Source: Paracidovorax avenae (GTDB lineage: Bacteria; Pseudomonadota; Gammaproteobacteria; Burkholderiales; Burkholderiaceae_C). From it: 64,000 nucleotides of DNA. A program made the position numbers and the translations under genes. The DNA is taken from assembly GCF_040892545.1 (NCBI RefSeq), contig NZ_CP156079.1, positions 1,647,501 through 1,711,500 of the forward strand. Direction: 5' to 3'. The notes under the pieces are model-generated. The model had not been told where the DNA came from and did not search any database. It saw only the letters and a list, made by a program, of their open reading frames with translations. This document shows positions 47,266 through 56,387 of the stretch, one piece after another (position 1 is the stretch's first letter; the number at the start of each line of letters is the position of its first letter).

Positions 47266-48624
47266 ATGTCCATGCAGAACTCCGTCAACGTTTTCGCCTC
47301 CGGCCATCCGGGCCAGCCCGCCGGGGCCGTGCCCGTGTCCGCGCCGCCCGGCGGCACGGGTTCCGAGTCCGGCGCCAAGCCCTCGGGCCTGCCCGACGTC
47401 GTGAGCGGCGGCAATCCGCTCGTGGCCGCGGCCAATACCCTGCTGAATCTCATCCCGCAGATCCGCCGCATGGCGACCAACCCCGATCCCGCGGCATTCC
47501 AGCACTACCTGCTCGAATGCATCCGGCATTTCGAGAGCCGGGCGGGCGGCGCCGGCGTGCCGATGGAAACCATCATCGGCGCGCGCTACTGCATCTGCAC
47601 CGCGATCGACGAGGCGGCGGCCCAGACGCCCTGGGGCGGTTCGGGCGTGTGGCCACAGTACAGCCTGCTCGTGGCGCTGCACAACGAGACCTGGGGCGGG
47701 GAGAAGTTCTTCCAGCTGCTGTCCAAGCTGGTCCAGACGCCCCACCAGCACATCGACCTCATCGAGCTCATGTACTTCTGCCTGACGCTCGGTTTCGAGG
47801 GGCGCTATCACGTCATCGACAACGGGCGCAGCCAGCTGGAGAGCCTGAAGGCCCGGCTGCTGCAGGTGATCGAGAGCACCCGCGGGGACCGCAGCGGAGC
47901 GCTGTCCCTGCACTGGCGCGGCGTGCAGCGCGCTGCGGTGCCGCCCTGGAGCCTGGTGCCGTTCTGGGTGGCGGCCGCGCTGACCCTGCTCATCGCCTTC
48001 CTGATCTTCCTCTGGTTCAACTACCGGCTGGCATCGCGCTCGGACGAGCTGTTCGCAGCGATCAATGCGATCCGGTTGCCGAAGATGCCCTCCGTGGTGG
48101 CCGTGGCGCCGCCGAAGCCGCGCCTGCGCCAGTTCCTGGAGCCCGAGATCCGCGAAGGCCTGGTCGAGGTGAACGACCAGGCGGACCGCAGCACCGTGAC
48201 CCTGCGCGGGGACGGCCTGTTCGAGCCGGCTTCCACCGAGGTCAAGCCGCGCTATGTCGCGGTGATCCAGCGCGTCGCGTCCGCGCTCAATGAGGTGTCC
48301 GGCAAGGTGGTGGTGAACGGATATTCCGACAACCAGCCGATCCGCACGGCACGCTTCCCGTCGAACTGGCACCTGTCGCAGGAGCGCGCGCAGGCGGTCG
48401 CGGCCATGCTGCAGAGGACCATCACCGACGGCTCCCGGGTGAAGGCCGAAGGCCGTGCCGAGAGCGACCCGATCGCCCCCAACAGCACGCCGGAGGGCCG
48501 GGCGCTGAACCGGCGGGTGGAGATCGTGCTGCTGGTTCCGCCCCAGGCCCGCGATGCCGAGCTGCAGCTGACTCCCGGCCCGGCTGCGGCCGGCACGCCC
48601 GCTCCCGGCACACCGAAGAACTAA
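47266..48624 (+). CDS. tssL: T6SS membrane protein TssL with OmpA-type domain
   Basis: This 452-residue inner-membrane protein has a cytoplasmic DotU-like domain (about 45-215: NPLVAAANTLLNLIPQIR, ARYCICTAIDEAAAQTPWG, GFEGRY) and a single membrane helix (about 230-255). A C-terminal OmpA/MotB peptidoglycan-binding domain (about 315-430) contains VNGYSDNQPI and NRRVEIVLL. This is the long, evolved TssL that can anchor itself to the cell wall. The ATG at 47266 is 8 bases after the tssK stop; a start inside tssK is unlikely. Confidence 0.94.
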   Translation: MSMQNSVNVFASGHPGQPAGAVPVSAPPGGTGSESGAKPSGLPDVVSGGNPLVAAANTLLNLIPQIRRMATNPDPAAFQHYLLECIRHFESRAGGAGVPMETIIGARYCICTAIDEAAAQTPWGGSGVWPQYSLLVALHNETWGGEKFFQLLSKLVQTPHQHIDLIELMYFCLTLGFEGRYHVIDNGRSQLESLKARLLQVIESTRGDRSGALSLHWRGVQRAAVPPWSLVPFWVAAALTLLIAFLIFLWFNYRLASRSDELFAAINAIRLPKMPSVVAVAPPKPRLRQFLEPEIREGLVEVNDQADRSTVTLRGDGLFEPASTEVKPRYVAVIQRVASALNEVSGKVVVNGYSDNQPIRTARFPSNWHLSQERAQAVAAMLQRTITDGSRVKAEGRAESDPIAPNSTPEGRALNRRVEIVLLVPPQARDAELQLTPGPAAAGTPAPGTPKN

Positions 48625-48627
48625 AAC

Positions 48628-51600
48628 ATGCTGCGCAAGATCTTTTCTTTATTCTTCAACCGGTTCACGCTGGTGCTGTGCGGACTGGTGCTGCTCAGCC
48701 TGCTGATCTGGTTCGTCGGTCCGCTGGTCTATATCAAGCCCTACCAGCCTCTCGAAAGCGAGGCGGTGCGCGGCTGGATCATCGCCGCGCTGTTCGGCAT
48801 CTGGTTCCTGCGGCTGTTCATCCGGTGGTGGCGCGCCAAGGAGATGAACGCGCGCCTGCTGGGCCAGCTGGCCCGCATCGGGGCGTCGGATGCGTCCACT
48901 CCCGAGGCCGGCCCCGGCAAGGAGGAGGTGGCCGAGCTCGAGAAGCGCTTCAAGGAAGCGGTCGATGTCCTGGGCAAGACCCGCTTCGGTCAGACGGAGC
49001 AGGGATGGTTCGGCCGCCTGTCCCGGCGCTATGTCTACCAACTGCCCTGGTACCTCATCATCGGCTCGCCGGGTTCGGGCAAGACCACGGCGCTGGTCAA
49101 TTCGGGCCTCGACTTCCCGCTGGCCGCCCAGTTCGGCAAGGCGTCGATCCGCGGCGTAGGCGGCACGCGCAACTGCGACTGGTGGTTCACCGACCAGGCC
49201 GTGCTGCTGGACACCGCCGGCCGCTACACCACGCAGGAAAGCGATGCGGCCCAGGACAGTGCCGCATGGTCGGGCTTCCTGAACCTGCTGCGGCGCTTCC
49301 GCGGCCGCCAGCCCATCAACGGCGTTCTGGTCACGCTCAGCGTGCAGGAGCTGCTGAGCGGCGGCGATGCGGAGCGCGAGCGCCTGGCCCGGCTGATCGG
49401 CCTGCGCCTGGCCGAGCTGTGCGAGGGCCTGTCCATCAAGTTCCCGGTGTACGTGCTGGTCACCAAGACCGACCTGCTGGCGGGCTTCAACGAGTTCTTC
49501 GGGAACATGACCCGCGAGGAGCGGGCCCAGGTCTGGGGCTTCACCAATCCCTATGTGGAAGGGCAGGCGCAGGAAGATCCGGGGCTGCAGTTCCGCAAGG
49601 AATTCGACGGCCTGGCCGACCAGATCAACCGGCTGCTGCCGCAGCGGCTGCTGGCCGAGCCCGACCTGGCGCGGCGCGGCCAGATCTACGGCCTGCCGCA
49701 GCAGTTCGTCGGGCTGCGGGACGTGGTCCAGCAGACGCTCTCCACGATCTTCGCCTCCTCGCGGTTCAAGGAGAAGCCGCTGTTCCGCGGCGTCTATTTC
49801 ACCAGCGGCACCCAGGAAGGCATGCCGTTCGACCGGGTGCTGTCGGCCCTGTCGCGGCGCTTTTCGGTGTCGCCTCCGTCCAACCTGGCCGGGGAAGGGC
49901 GCGCGGGCAAGAGCTACTTCATCGAGACCCTGCTCAAGGGGGTCATCTTCAACGAGGCCGGGCTGACGGGGCGCAATGCCAAGAAGGAGCGCCAGCTGCG
50001 GCTGCTGCAGGCCGCCGGATTCTTCGCCCTCGCGGCGGGGCTGGCGGGCGCCACCATCGCCTGGACGATCAGCCACGGCAACAACCAGAAGTACCTGGAC
50101 GAGGTGGCCGCGAAGGTGCCCACGCTCAAGCAGGCGGTGGAGGAGTCGCGCGACGCGGATCCCGAGAACATGGTGGCGCTGCTGCCGCTGCTCAACCACG
50201 CCGAATCCCTGGCGACCAGCCAGCGCTACTCCGGCGATTCGCCGCCGCTCAGCTGGCGCTACGGGCTGCTGCAGGTGCCCAAGGTGCAGACCGCGGCCGA
50301 TGCGACCTACATGCGCCTGCTGGAGGATGCGTGGCTGCCCCGCCTGGCCCGGCACCTGCGCAATTCGCTGCAGCAGGCTTCGACGGCCAATCCGGAGGCC
50401 AGCTACGAGGCGCTCAAGGTCTACCTGATGCTCTACGATCCGGAGCGCTTCAACCCCCGCGTGGTCAAGGCCTGGATGCTCAACGAATGGGAGTCCACGC
50501 TGCCTCCGGCGCTGGTGCAGTCGGGCATGCTGGACCAGCTGGCGCATCACCTCGACCGGCTCATGGAAGACCGCGCCCTGGTGTCGCCGATCCCGATCGA
50601 CCAGCCGCTGGTGGACGAAGTGCGCCAGCGCCTGGCGCAGCTGTCGCCCGCGCAGCGGGCGTACAGCCGGCTCAAGCAGCTGCTGACCACGGGCACCGCG
50701 CTGCCGCCGGATTTCACGCTGGTGCGCGCGGCCGGTCCCGAGGCCCCGCAGGTCTTCACCCGGCGCAGCGGCAAGCCGCTCACCCAGGGGATCTCGGGGC
50801 TCTTCACCTATGACGGCTACTACGGCGTGTTCTCGCACGAACTGCCCAAGGTGACCACGCTGCTGGCGCAGGAGGAGACCTGGGTGCTGGGCAAGGCCCA
50901 GGGGCAGCGCAGCGTGGCCAACGAGGTCATGACCGGCCAGCTCGCGCAGGAGGTCAAGCGCCTCTATCTCATGGAATACGCCAAGGTCTGGGAGGACTTC
51001 CTCGCCGATGTGCGGCCCGTGCAGATGGCGTCGCTCGACCAGGCCGGCGAGCAGGCGCGGCTGTATTCGTCCGCCAATTCCAGCCTGGAGCAATTCATCC
51101 GCGCGGTGGCCAAGGAAACCACGCTGGGGCAGAAACCCGGTGCCGGAGGCAGCAGCACGAGCAGCTGGCTGGGCGAGAAGATCAACCGCATCAAGGAGGA
51201 GCAGGAGCAGCTCAGCCGCCTGACCGGCAAGCGGGTGAACGTCGGCGGGCTCGCTGCCACCAGCAGCAACCTGGAAGCCGACCTGGTGGATTTCCGCTTC
51301 CGCGAATATCGCCGCCTCGCCGCCTCCAATGGGTCGGGCCCCGCGCCCATTACCGCCAGCCTGCAGGTGCTCAACGAAGCGGCCGCGGTCATCTCGTCCG
51401 CGCGCCAGCAGATCAGTGCCGGCGGCACCGTCCCCGCGTCGCTGTCGCCGGCCCTGGAGCGCGTCCGCATGGAGGCCAAGCGCGTGCCGCCGCCGCTCAA
51501 CACCATGTACGAGGACCTGGCATCGTCCACGTCGGCGCTGGTCGGCCGCGATGTGCGCGCGACCGTGGGCAGCAACCTCAATGCCACGATCGGGACGTTC

Positions 51601-52260
51601 TGCCGCCGCGCGATCGGCGGGCGCTATCCCTTCACCAAGGGATCGTCCAGCGACGTGACGAGCGATGACTTCGCCAGCCTGTTCTCGCCGGGCGGCATGA
51701 TGGACGAGTTCTTCCGCAACACCCTGCAGCCGATGGTGGACATCTCCGCCACGCCCTGGCGCTTCCGCCAGGGCGTCGATGGAACGCCGGTCGGCGGATC
51801 GGCCGCGCTGGCGTCGTTCCAGCGCGCCGCGACCATCCGCGACGTGTATTTCCGGGCGGGCGGCAAGGTCCCGTCCATCCGCATGGACATCAAGCCGCTG
51901 GAGATGGACGCCTCCATCTCGCAGATGGTGCTGGACATCGATGGCGAGGTGCTGCGCTACCAGCACGGCCCGCAGATCCCGAAGTCGATGACCTGGCCCG
52001 GTACCCGGGGCACGGGCCAGGTGCGCCTGCAGCTCACCGGGGGCGGCGCCGAGAACACCGGCCTGGTGACCGAGGGTCCCTGGGCGGTGCATCGTTTCTT
52101 CGACAAGGCCCAGATCCTGCCGGGCAGCACGCCCGAGCGCTTCGTCGCTGCCTTCGATATCGGCGGGCGCAAGCTGCGCTTCGAGGTCACCACGGGCAGC
52201 GTGCTCAACCCGTTCCGCCTCAAGGCCATGGAGGAATTCGCGTGTCCTGGCAATCTCTGA
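48628..52260 (+). CDS. tssM: T6SS inner-membrane protein TssM
   Basis: This 1210-residue core of the membrane complex spans from the cytoplasm to TssJ. Two N-terminal membrane helices (about 12-35 and 48-64) are followed by a cytoplasmic GTPase-like domain with an intact Walker A (GSPGSGKTTALVNSG, about 148-162) and DTAGRYT. A third helix lies near 455-475 (LLQAAGFFALAAGLAGATIAW), and a large periplasmic part includes the IcmF-type C-terminal domain. It begins 3 bases after tssL and overlaps tagF. Confidence 0.95.
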   Translation: MLRKIFSLFFNRFTLVLCGLVLLSLLIWFVGPLVYIKPYQPLESEAVRGWIIAALFGIWFLRLFIRWWRAKEMNARLLGQLARIGASDASTPEAGPGKEEVAELEKRFKEAVDVLGKTRFGQTEQGWFGRLSRRYVYQLPWYLIIGSPGSGKTTALVNSGLDFPLAAQFGKASIRGVGGTRNCDWWFTDQAVLLDTAGRYTTQESDAAQDSAAWSGFLNLLRRFRGRQPINGVLVTLSVQELLSGGDAERERLARLIGLRLAELCEGLSIKFPVYVLVTKTDLLAGFNEFFGNMTREERAQVWGFTNPYVEGQAQEDPGLQFRKEFDGLADQINRLLPQRLLAEPDLARRGQIYGLPQQFVGLRDVVQQTLSTIFASSRFKEKPLFRGVYFTSGTQEGMPFDRVLSALSRRFSVSPPSNLAGEGRAGKSYFIETLLKGVIFNEAGLTGRNAKKERQLRLLQAAGFFALAAGLAGATIAWTISHGNNQKYLDEVAAKVPTLKQAVEESRDADPENMVALLPLLNHAESLATSQRYSGDSPPLSWRYGLLQVPKVQTAADATYMRLLEDAWLPRLARHLRNSLQQASTANPEASYEALKVYLMLYDPERFNPRVVKAWMLNEWESTLPPALVQSGMLDQLAHHLDRLMEDRALVSPIPIDQPLVDEVRQRLAQLSPAQRAYSRLKQLLTTGTALPPDFTLVRAAGPEAPQVFTRRSGKPLTQGISGLFTYDGYYGVFSHELPKVTTLLAQEETWVLGKAQGQRSVANEVMTGQLAQEVKRLYLMEYAKVWEDFLADVRPVQMASLDQAGEQARLYSSANSSLEQFIRAVAKETTLGQKPGAGGSSTSSWLGEKINRIKEEQEQLSRLTGKRVNVGGLAATSSNLEADLVDFRFREYRRLAASNGSGPAPITASLQVLNEAAAVISSARQQISAGGTVPASLSPALERVRMEAKRVPPPLNTMYEDLASSTSALVGRDVRATVGSNLNATIGTFCRRAIGGRYPFTKGSSSDVTSDDFASLFSPGGMMDEFFRNTLQPMVDISATPWRFRQGVDGTPVGGSAALASFQRAATIRDVYFRAGGKVPSIRMDIKPLEMDASISQMVLDIDGEVLRYQHGPQIPKSMTWPGTRGTGQVRLQLTGGGAENTGLVTEGPWAVHRFFDKAQILPGSTPERFVAAFDIGGRKLRFEVTTGSVLNPFRLKAMEEFACPGNL

Positions 52261-52955
52261 TGCCGTGGTCCCGCGCGCAGCCGCGCGTGGCCTGGTTCGG
52301 GAAGCTGCCCGGCCAGGGGGACTTCGTGGGCCGGCGCATGCCGCGGGCCATGAGCGGCGCCTGGGACGAGTGGCTGAGCCACGGCCTGGGGCACCTCCGG
52401 TCCACCGCGCATGGCGACTGGGAGCGCACGTTCACGCAGGCGCCGCTGTGGTCCTTCGTGGCCAGCGGCAGCAAGGGGGCCGCGCCCTCGTGCGGCGTGC
52501 TCGCGCCCAGCATCGACCGCGTGGGGCGCTGCTATCCGCTCACCGTGATGGCGGTGGGCGAGAGCGGCCGGCAGTCGCTGGCCGCCGATGGCGTGCTCGG
52601 ACAGTTCTTCTCGGAGGCCTGCGATGCCGTCATCGAGGCACGCAGGCTGGCCCTGCCGGCGGATGCGCTCGACAGCCGTCTCTCCCGGTTGCCATGGCCT
52701 TTCACCGCCACCGCGGCGGACGGCAAGGGGCAGGGCGCCGACATGGCGGGCATCCTCTCCGACCTCGGCATGGGCGGGGCTGCCGGCCGTGGCGAGGCGA
52801 TGTTTTCCCGCGGGCGCGACATCCTGCGTGCTGGGCAGGCCGCCAGCTTCTGGTGGTCCCATCCGCCCGGAGCCGGGGGCCGCAGCTGCGAGCACTGGGG
52901 CGACCCCAACGAAAGCCTGTTCCTGCGTCTTTTCGGCGGAGGCCCGAATGCATAG
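52242..52955 (+). CDS. tagF: T6SS post-translational regulator TagF
   Basis: The 237-residue protein has the TagF signature VAWFGKLPGQGDFVGRR at the N-terminus, WDEWLSHGL, and the middle GVLAPSIDRVGRCYPLTVMA. In P. aeruginosa TagF binds Fha1 and represses the T6SS after translation. GTG 52242 has GGAGG 7 bases upstream and overlaps tssM by 19 bases; ATG 52260, in frame six codons later, is the alternative. No fused phosphatase domain is present, because PppA is separate here. Confidence 0.9.
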   Translation: MSWQSLMPWSRAQPRVAWFGKLPGQGDFVGRRMPRAMSGAWDEWLSHGLGHLRSTAHGDWERTFTQAPLWSFVASGSKGAAPSCGVLAPSIDRVGRCYPLTVMAVGESGRQSLAADGVLGQFFSEACDAVIEARRLALPADALDSRLSRLPWPFTATAADGKGQGADMAGILSDLGMGGAAGRGEAMFSRGRDILRAGQAASFWWSHPPGAGGRSCEHWGDPNESLFLRLFGGGPNA

Positions 52956-53000
52956 TGCCCCGCACCGTGGCGCGGGGCGCACTGGACCGACCACTCCATC

Positions 53001-54041
53001 ATGATCGACATCGAAGAGCTTCTTGAACCTGCCGCGGACATGCCGCCCTGCGGCCAGGACCTGACCTACGACGCGGAGTTCCTGGCCCTGGAGACCGCGG
53101 CCACCGGCAAGCCGGAGCAGCAGTTCGGGGAGATGGTGATTCCCGCCGAGCCGCCGGACTGGCGGGATGTGGAGCGCCGCGCCCGCGCACTGCTCGTGCG
53201 CACGAAGGACGCGCGCGTCGCGGCCCTGCTGTGCCGGGCGCTGACCAACATCCAGGGCGTGCGCGGCATGTCCCAGGGCGTGCAGCTGATGGCCGGGATG
53301 TTCGCGCGGTACTGGGACGACCTGCACCCGCTGCCCGAGGACGGCGACTACTTCATGCGCATGAATGCCGTGTCGTCGCTGAACGAGATCACCGGCCTGC
53401 TGCGCGATCTCCGCCAGCAGGATTTCGTGCGGCTGCCCGGCGGCTCGATCAGCGTGCGCGATGCAGAGGCGGTGGCGCGCGGCACCGCTGCCGAAGGCGG
53501 CGCGCGCATATCGCTGGATCAACTCCGGGTGGCGCTGGCGCAGGCGTGGCAGCAGGGCGACGAGTCCCTGCGCGCCTGGAGCACGGCCAGCGAAGCGTTG
53601 CGCAGCCTGCAGACGACGTTCCGCGACCGGCTGGAAAGCTCGCAGGTGCCGGACCTGGAGCAGTTCCAGTCGCTGCTGGTGGTACTGAACGACCTGGTGC
53701 CGCATGCGCCCATCGGGGTGGCCGACGCCGCCGCGGCGGCGCCGGAGGATGGAGTCGCTTCCGGAGCCGTCGCCGTCACGGCGGGGGCTGTCGCGGCTGG
53801 CGAGCCCGCCGGGGTGGCCACCCGGCCGGCAGGGCTGCGGACCCGCGACGACGCGCTGGCGCAGCTGCTGCTGGTGGCCGAGTTCCTGGAGCGCACGGAG
53901 CCCACCAATCCCGCACCGCTGCTGATCCGCCGGGCGGCCAGGCTGATGGGCCTGAGCTTCCTCGAGATCCTGCGCGAACTGTCCCCCGACAGCGTGGGCC
54001 AGGTCGAGACGATCACGGGAGGGCAAAACCCGTCGTCCTGA
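53001..54041 (+). CDS. tssA: T6SS cap/assembly protein TssA (short form)
   Basis: The 346-residue protein has an N-terminal ImpA domain (MPPCGQDLTYDAEFLALE, QGVQLMAGMFARYWDDLHPLPEDGD). A Pro/Ala-rich linker near residues 240-280 and a short C-terminal domain (DDALAQLLLVAEFLERTEPTNPAPLLIRRA) follow. Both length and C-terminus match the TssA1 class of the P. aeruginosa H1 system, which acts at the baseplate. The 160-base gap to tssB is the largest in the operon and may hold an internal promoter. Confidence 0.92.
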   Translation: MIDIEELLEPAADMPPCGQDLTYDAEFLALETAATGKPEQQFGEMVIPAEPPDWRDVERRARALLVRTKDARVAALLCRALTNIQGVRGMSQGVQLMAGMFARYWDDLHPLPEDGDYFMRMNAVSSLNEITGLLRDLRQQDFVRLPGGSISVRDAEAVARGTAAEGGARISLDQLRVALAQAWQQGDESLRAWSTASEALRSLQTTFRDRLESSQVPDLEQFQSLLVVLNDLVPHAPIGVADAAAAAPEDGVASGAVAVTAGAVAAGEPAGVATRPAGLRTRDDALAQLLLVAEFLERTEPTNPAPLLIRRAARLMGLSFLEILRELSPDSVGQVETITGGQNPSS

Positions 54042-54201
54042 TTTGGAAAACGAAATGTAACAGCGGTATTTTGTTGCCGGCTGGATACTTGTTCAGCAGG
54101 CACGCTGCCGGAAGAGGTGGTGGAGGGCCCGCCGTGCGCCCGCACAGGCGGTGAAGGCCGGCCGATCTCTGTTTTTAGCCTTACGAGAGAGAAGATTCAC
54201 T

Positions 54202-54750
54202 ATGGTGACCTTAAGCAAGACCGGCAAGAGCGGTCAGAAGTTCATTGCCCGCAACCGCGCCCCGCGCGTGCAGATCGAGTACGACGTCGAGATCTATGGC
54301 TCCGAGAAGAAGGTGCAGATTCCCTTCGTCATGGGCGTGATGGCGGACCTCTCGGGCAAGCCGGTGGACCCCCTGCCGGAGATCGCGGACCGCAAGTTCC
54401 TCGACATCGACATCGACAACTTCGATGCCCGCATGAAGTCGATCAAGCCGCGTGCTTCCTTCAACGTGCCCAACACGCTGACGGGCGACGGCCGCCTGCA
54501 CATCGACCTGACGTTCGAGAGCATGGACGACTTCTCCCCCGCCTCCATCGCGCGCAAGGTGGGCGCCCTCAACTCCCTGCTGGAAGCCCGGACCCAGCTG
54601 CACAACCTGCTGTCGTACATGGACGGCAAGCAGGGCGCCGAGGAACTGATCGGCAAGGTGCTGAAGGACCCGGCGCTGCTCAAGTCGCTGGCCGCGATGC
54701 CCAACCGGCCTGCCGGCGGCGTGACCGAGAAGTCCGACGACGCTCAGTGA
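54202..54750 (+). CDS. tssB: T6SS sheath small subunit TssB
   Basis: This 182-residue protein is one of the two subunits of the contractile sheath. Typical motifs: RNRAPRVQIEYDVEIYGSEK, LPFVMGV-like IPFVMGVMADLSG, DRKFLDIDIDNFDARM, and LNSLLEARTQLHNLLSYMDGK. The start MVTLSKTGKSGQKF has a purine-rich ribosome site. It is 13 bases before tssC, with which it assembles, and TagJ binds it in related systems. Confidence 0.96.
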   Translation: MVTLSKTGKSGQKFIARNRAPRVQIEYDVEIYGSEKKVQIPFVMGVMADLSGKPVDPLPEIADRKFLDIDIDNFDARMKSIKPRASFNVPNTLTGDGRLHIDLTFESMDDFSPASIARKVGALNSLLEARTQLHNLLSYMDGKQGAEELIGKVLKDPALLKSLAAMPNRPAGGVTEKSDDAQ

Positions 54751-54763
54751 AAGGGACAGCCGC

Positions 54764-56263
54764 ATGAACACGACGACCTCTCTGGACGCGGTGCAGGGCA
54801 CCCAGACGCTCGAAGGCAGCGAATTCACCTCGCTGCTGCAGAAGGAATTCAAGCCCAAGACCGACCAGGCGCGCGAGGCGGTCGAATCGGCCGTGCAGAC
54901 GCTGGCGCAGCAGGCCCTGGCCGCTTCGTCCACGCTGTCCGACGACGCCTACCAGACCGTCCAGGCCATCATCGCCGAGATCGACCGCAAGCTCTCCGAG
55001 CAGATCAACCTGATCATCCACCACAGCGAGTTCCAGCAGCTCGAGGGTGCCTGGCGCGGCCTGCACCACCTGGTCCACAACACCGAGGTGGACGAGCTGC
55101 TCAAGATCCGCGTGATGAACATCTCCAAGAAGGAACTGCACCGGAACATGCGCCGCTTCAAGGGCGTGGGCTGGGACCAGAGCCCCATCTTCAAGAAGGT
55201 GTACGAAGAGGAATACGGCCAGTTCGGCGGCGAGCCGTTCGGGTGCCTGGTGGGCGACTACTATTTCGACCACAGCCCGCCCGACGTGGAACTGCTCGGC
55301 GAGATGGCGAAGGTGTCCGCTGCCGCCCACTGCCCGTTCATCGCCGGCGCGTCTCCCGCGATGATGCAGATGGATTCCTGGCAGGAGCTGGCCAATCCCC
55401 GTGACCTGACCAAGATCTTCACCAACACCGAGTACGCCGCGTGGCGCAGCCTGCGCGATTCCGACGATTCGAAGTACATCGGCCTTGCCATGCCGCGCTT
55501 CCTCGCGCGCCTGCCGTACGGCGCCAAGACGAACCCGGTGGACGAGTTCGACTTCGAGGAGGAAACGGCCGGAGGCGACCACAGCAAATACGCGTGGGCC
55601 AACTCCGCCTATGCGATGGCCGTGAACATCAACCGCTCGTTCAAGTACTACGGCTGGTGCACCTCGATCCGTGGGGTGGAGTCCGGCGGCGCGGTGGACA
55701 ACCTGCCGGCGCACACCTTCCCGACGGACGACGGTGGCGTGGACATGAAGTGCCCGACCGAGATCGCCATCAGCGACCGGCGCGAGGCCGAACTGGCCAA
55801 GAACGGCTTCATGCCGCTGGTGCACCGCAAGAATTCCGACGTGGCGGCCTTCATCGGCGCGCAGTCGCTGCACAAGCCGGCCGAATACTATGATCCGGAC
55901 GCCACGGCCAACGCCAACCTGTCGGCGCGCCTGCCCTACATGTTCGCGTGCTGCCGCTTCGCGCACTACCTCAAGTGCATCGTGCGCGACAAGATCGGCT
56001 CGTTCAAGGAACGCTCCGACATGGAGCGCTGGCTCAACGACTGGATCATGAACTACGTGGACGGCGACCCGGCCAACTCCTCGCAGGAGACCAAGGCCCG
56101 CAAGCCGCTGGCCGCGGCCGAGGTGCAGGTGGCGGAAGTGGAAGGCAATCCGGGCTACTACACGTCCAAGTTCTTCCTGCGCCCGCACTACCAGCTCGAA
56201 GGCCTGACCGTGTCCCTGCGGCTGGTGTCGAAGCTGCCGTCGGTGAAGCAGGCGGGCAACTGA
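54764..56263 (+). CDS. tssC: T6SS sheath large subunit TssC
   Basis: The 499-residue sheath protein interlocks with TssB. Conserved parts: EFQQLEGAWRGLHHLV, LKIRVMNISKKEL, FGCLVGDYYFDH, PFIAGASP, RDLTKIF, the middle LPYGAKTNPVDEFDFEEE, and the C-terminal SAARLVSK-like VSLRLVSKLPS. The length is normal. A pair of GC hairpins lies in the gap after it. Confidence 0.97.
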   Translation: MNTTTSLDAVQGTQTLEGSEFTSLLQKEFKPKTDQAREAVESAVQTLAQQALAASSTLSDDAYQTVQAIIAEIDRKLSEQINLIIHHSEFQQLEGAWRGLHHLVHNTEVDELLKIRVMNISKKELHRNMRRFKGVGWDQSPIFKKVYEEEYGQFGGEPFGCLVGDYYFDHSPPDVELLGEMAKVSAAAHCPFIAGASPAMMQMDSWQELANPRDLTKIFTNTEYAAWRSLRDSDDSKYIGLAMPRFLARLPYGAKTNPVDEFDFEEETAGGDHSKYAWANSAYAMAVNINRSFKYYGWCTSIRGVESGGAVDNLPAHTFPTDDGGVDMKCPTEIAISDRREAELAKNGFMPLVHRKNSDVAAFIGAQSLHKPAEYYDPDATANANLSARLPYMFACCRFAHYLKCIVRDKIGSFKERSDMERWLNDWIMNYVDGDPANSSQETKARKPLAAAEVQVAEVEGNPGYYTSKFFLRPHYQLEGLTVSLRLVSKLPSVKQAGN

Positions 56264-56276
56264 TCCTCCGGGGCGT

Positions 56277-56340
56277 GCGGCAGCCTGCTGCCGCGCCCGC
56301 TGGGCGGCAGGGCGGCGTGGCAGGGCGCGCCCCTGCCGCC
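56277..56340 (+). other. Hairpins in the tssC-tagJ gap
   Basis: The first is a 7-bp stem GCGGCAG/CTGCCGC with a CCTG loop (56277-56294). The second is a perfect 10-bp stem (56303-56312 with 56331-56340) whose loop offers a competing 7-bp stem (56319-56325 with 56331-56337). There is no T run. They may stabilise the sheath message and lower downstream expression. Confidence 0.55.
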
Positions 56341-56387
56341 GGTTCCCCGCCAGCGGAGAACCCATAACTATTTTTGCGGACCACCGC

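Noticed and set aside
48649..52092. 1147-codon minus-strand frame opposite tssM
   Set aside because: It is an antisense shadow of tssM with the same His/Arg/Leu/Gln bias and no recognisable motif or ribosome site.
54042..54201. Possible sigma-54 promoter before tssB
   Set aside because: GG and GC pairs here are 9 or 11 bases apart, not the required 10.
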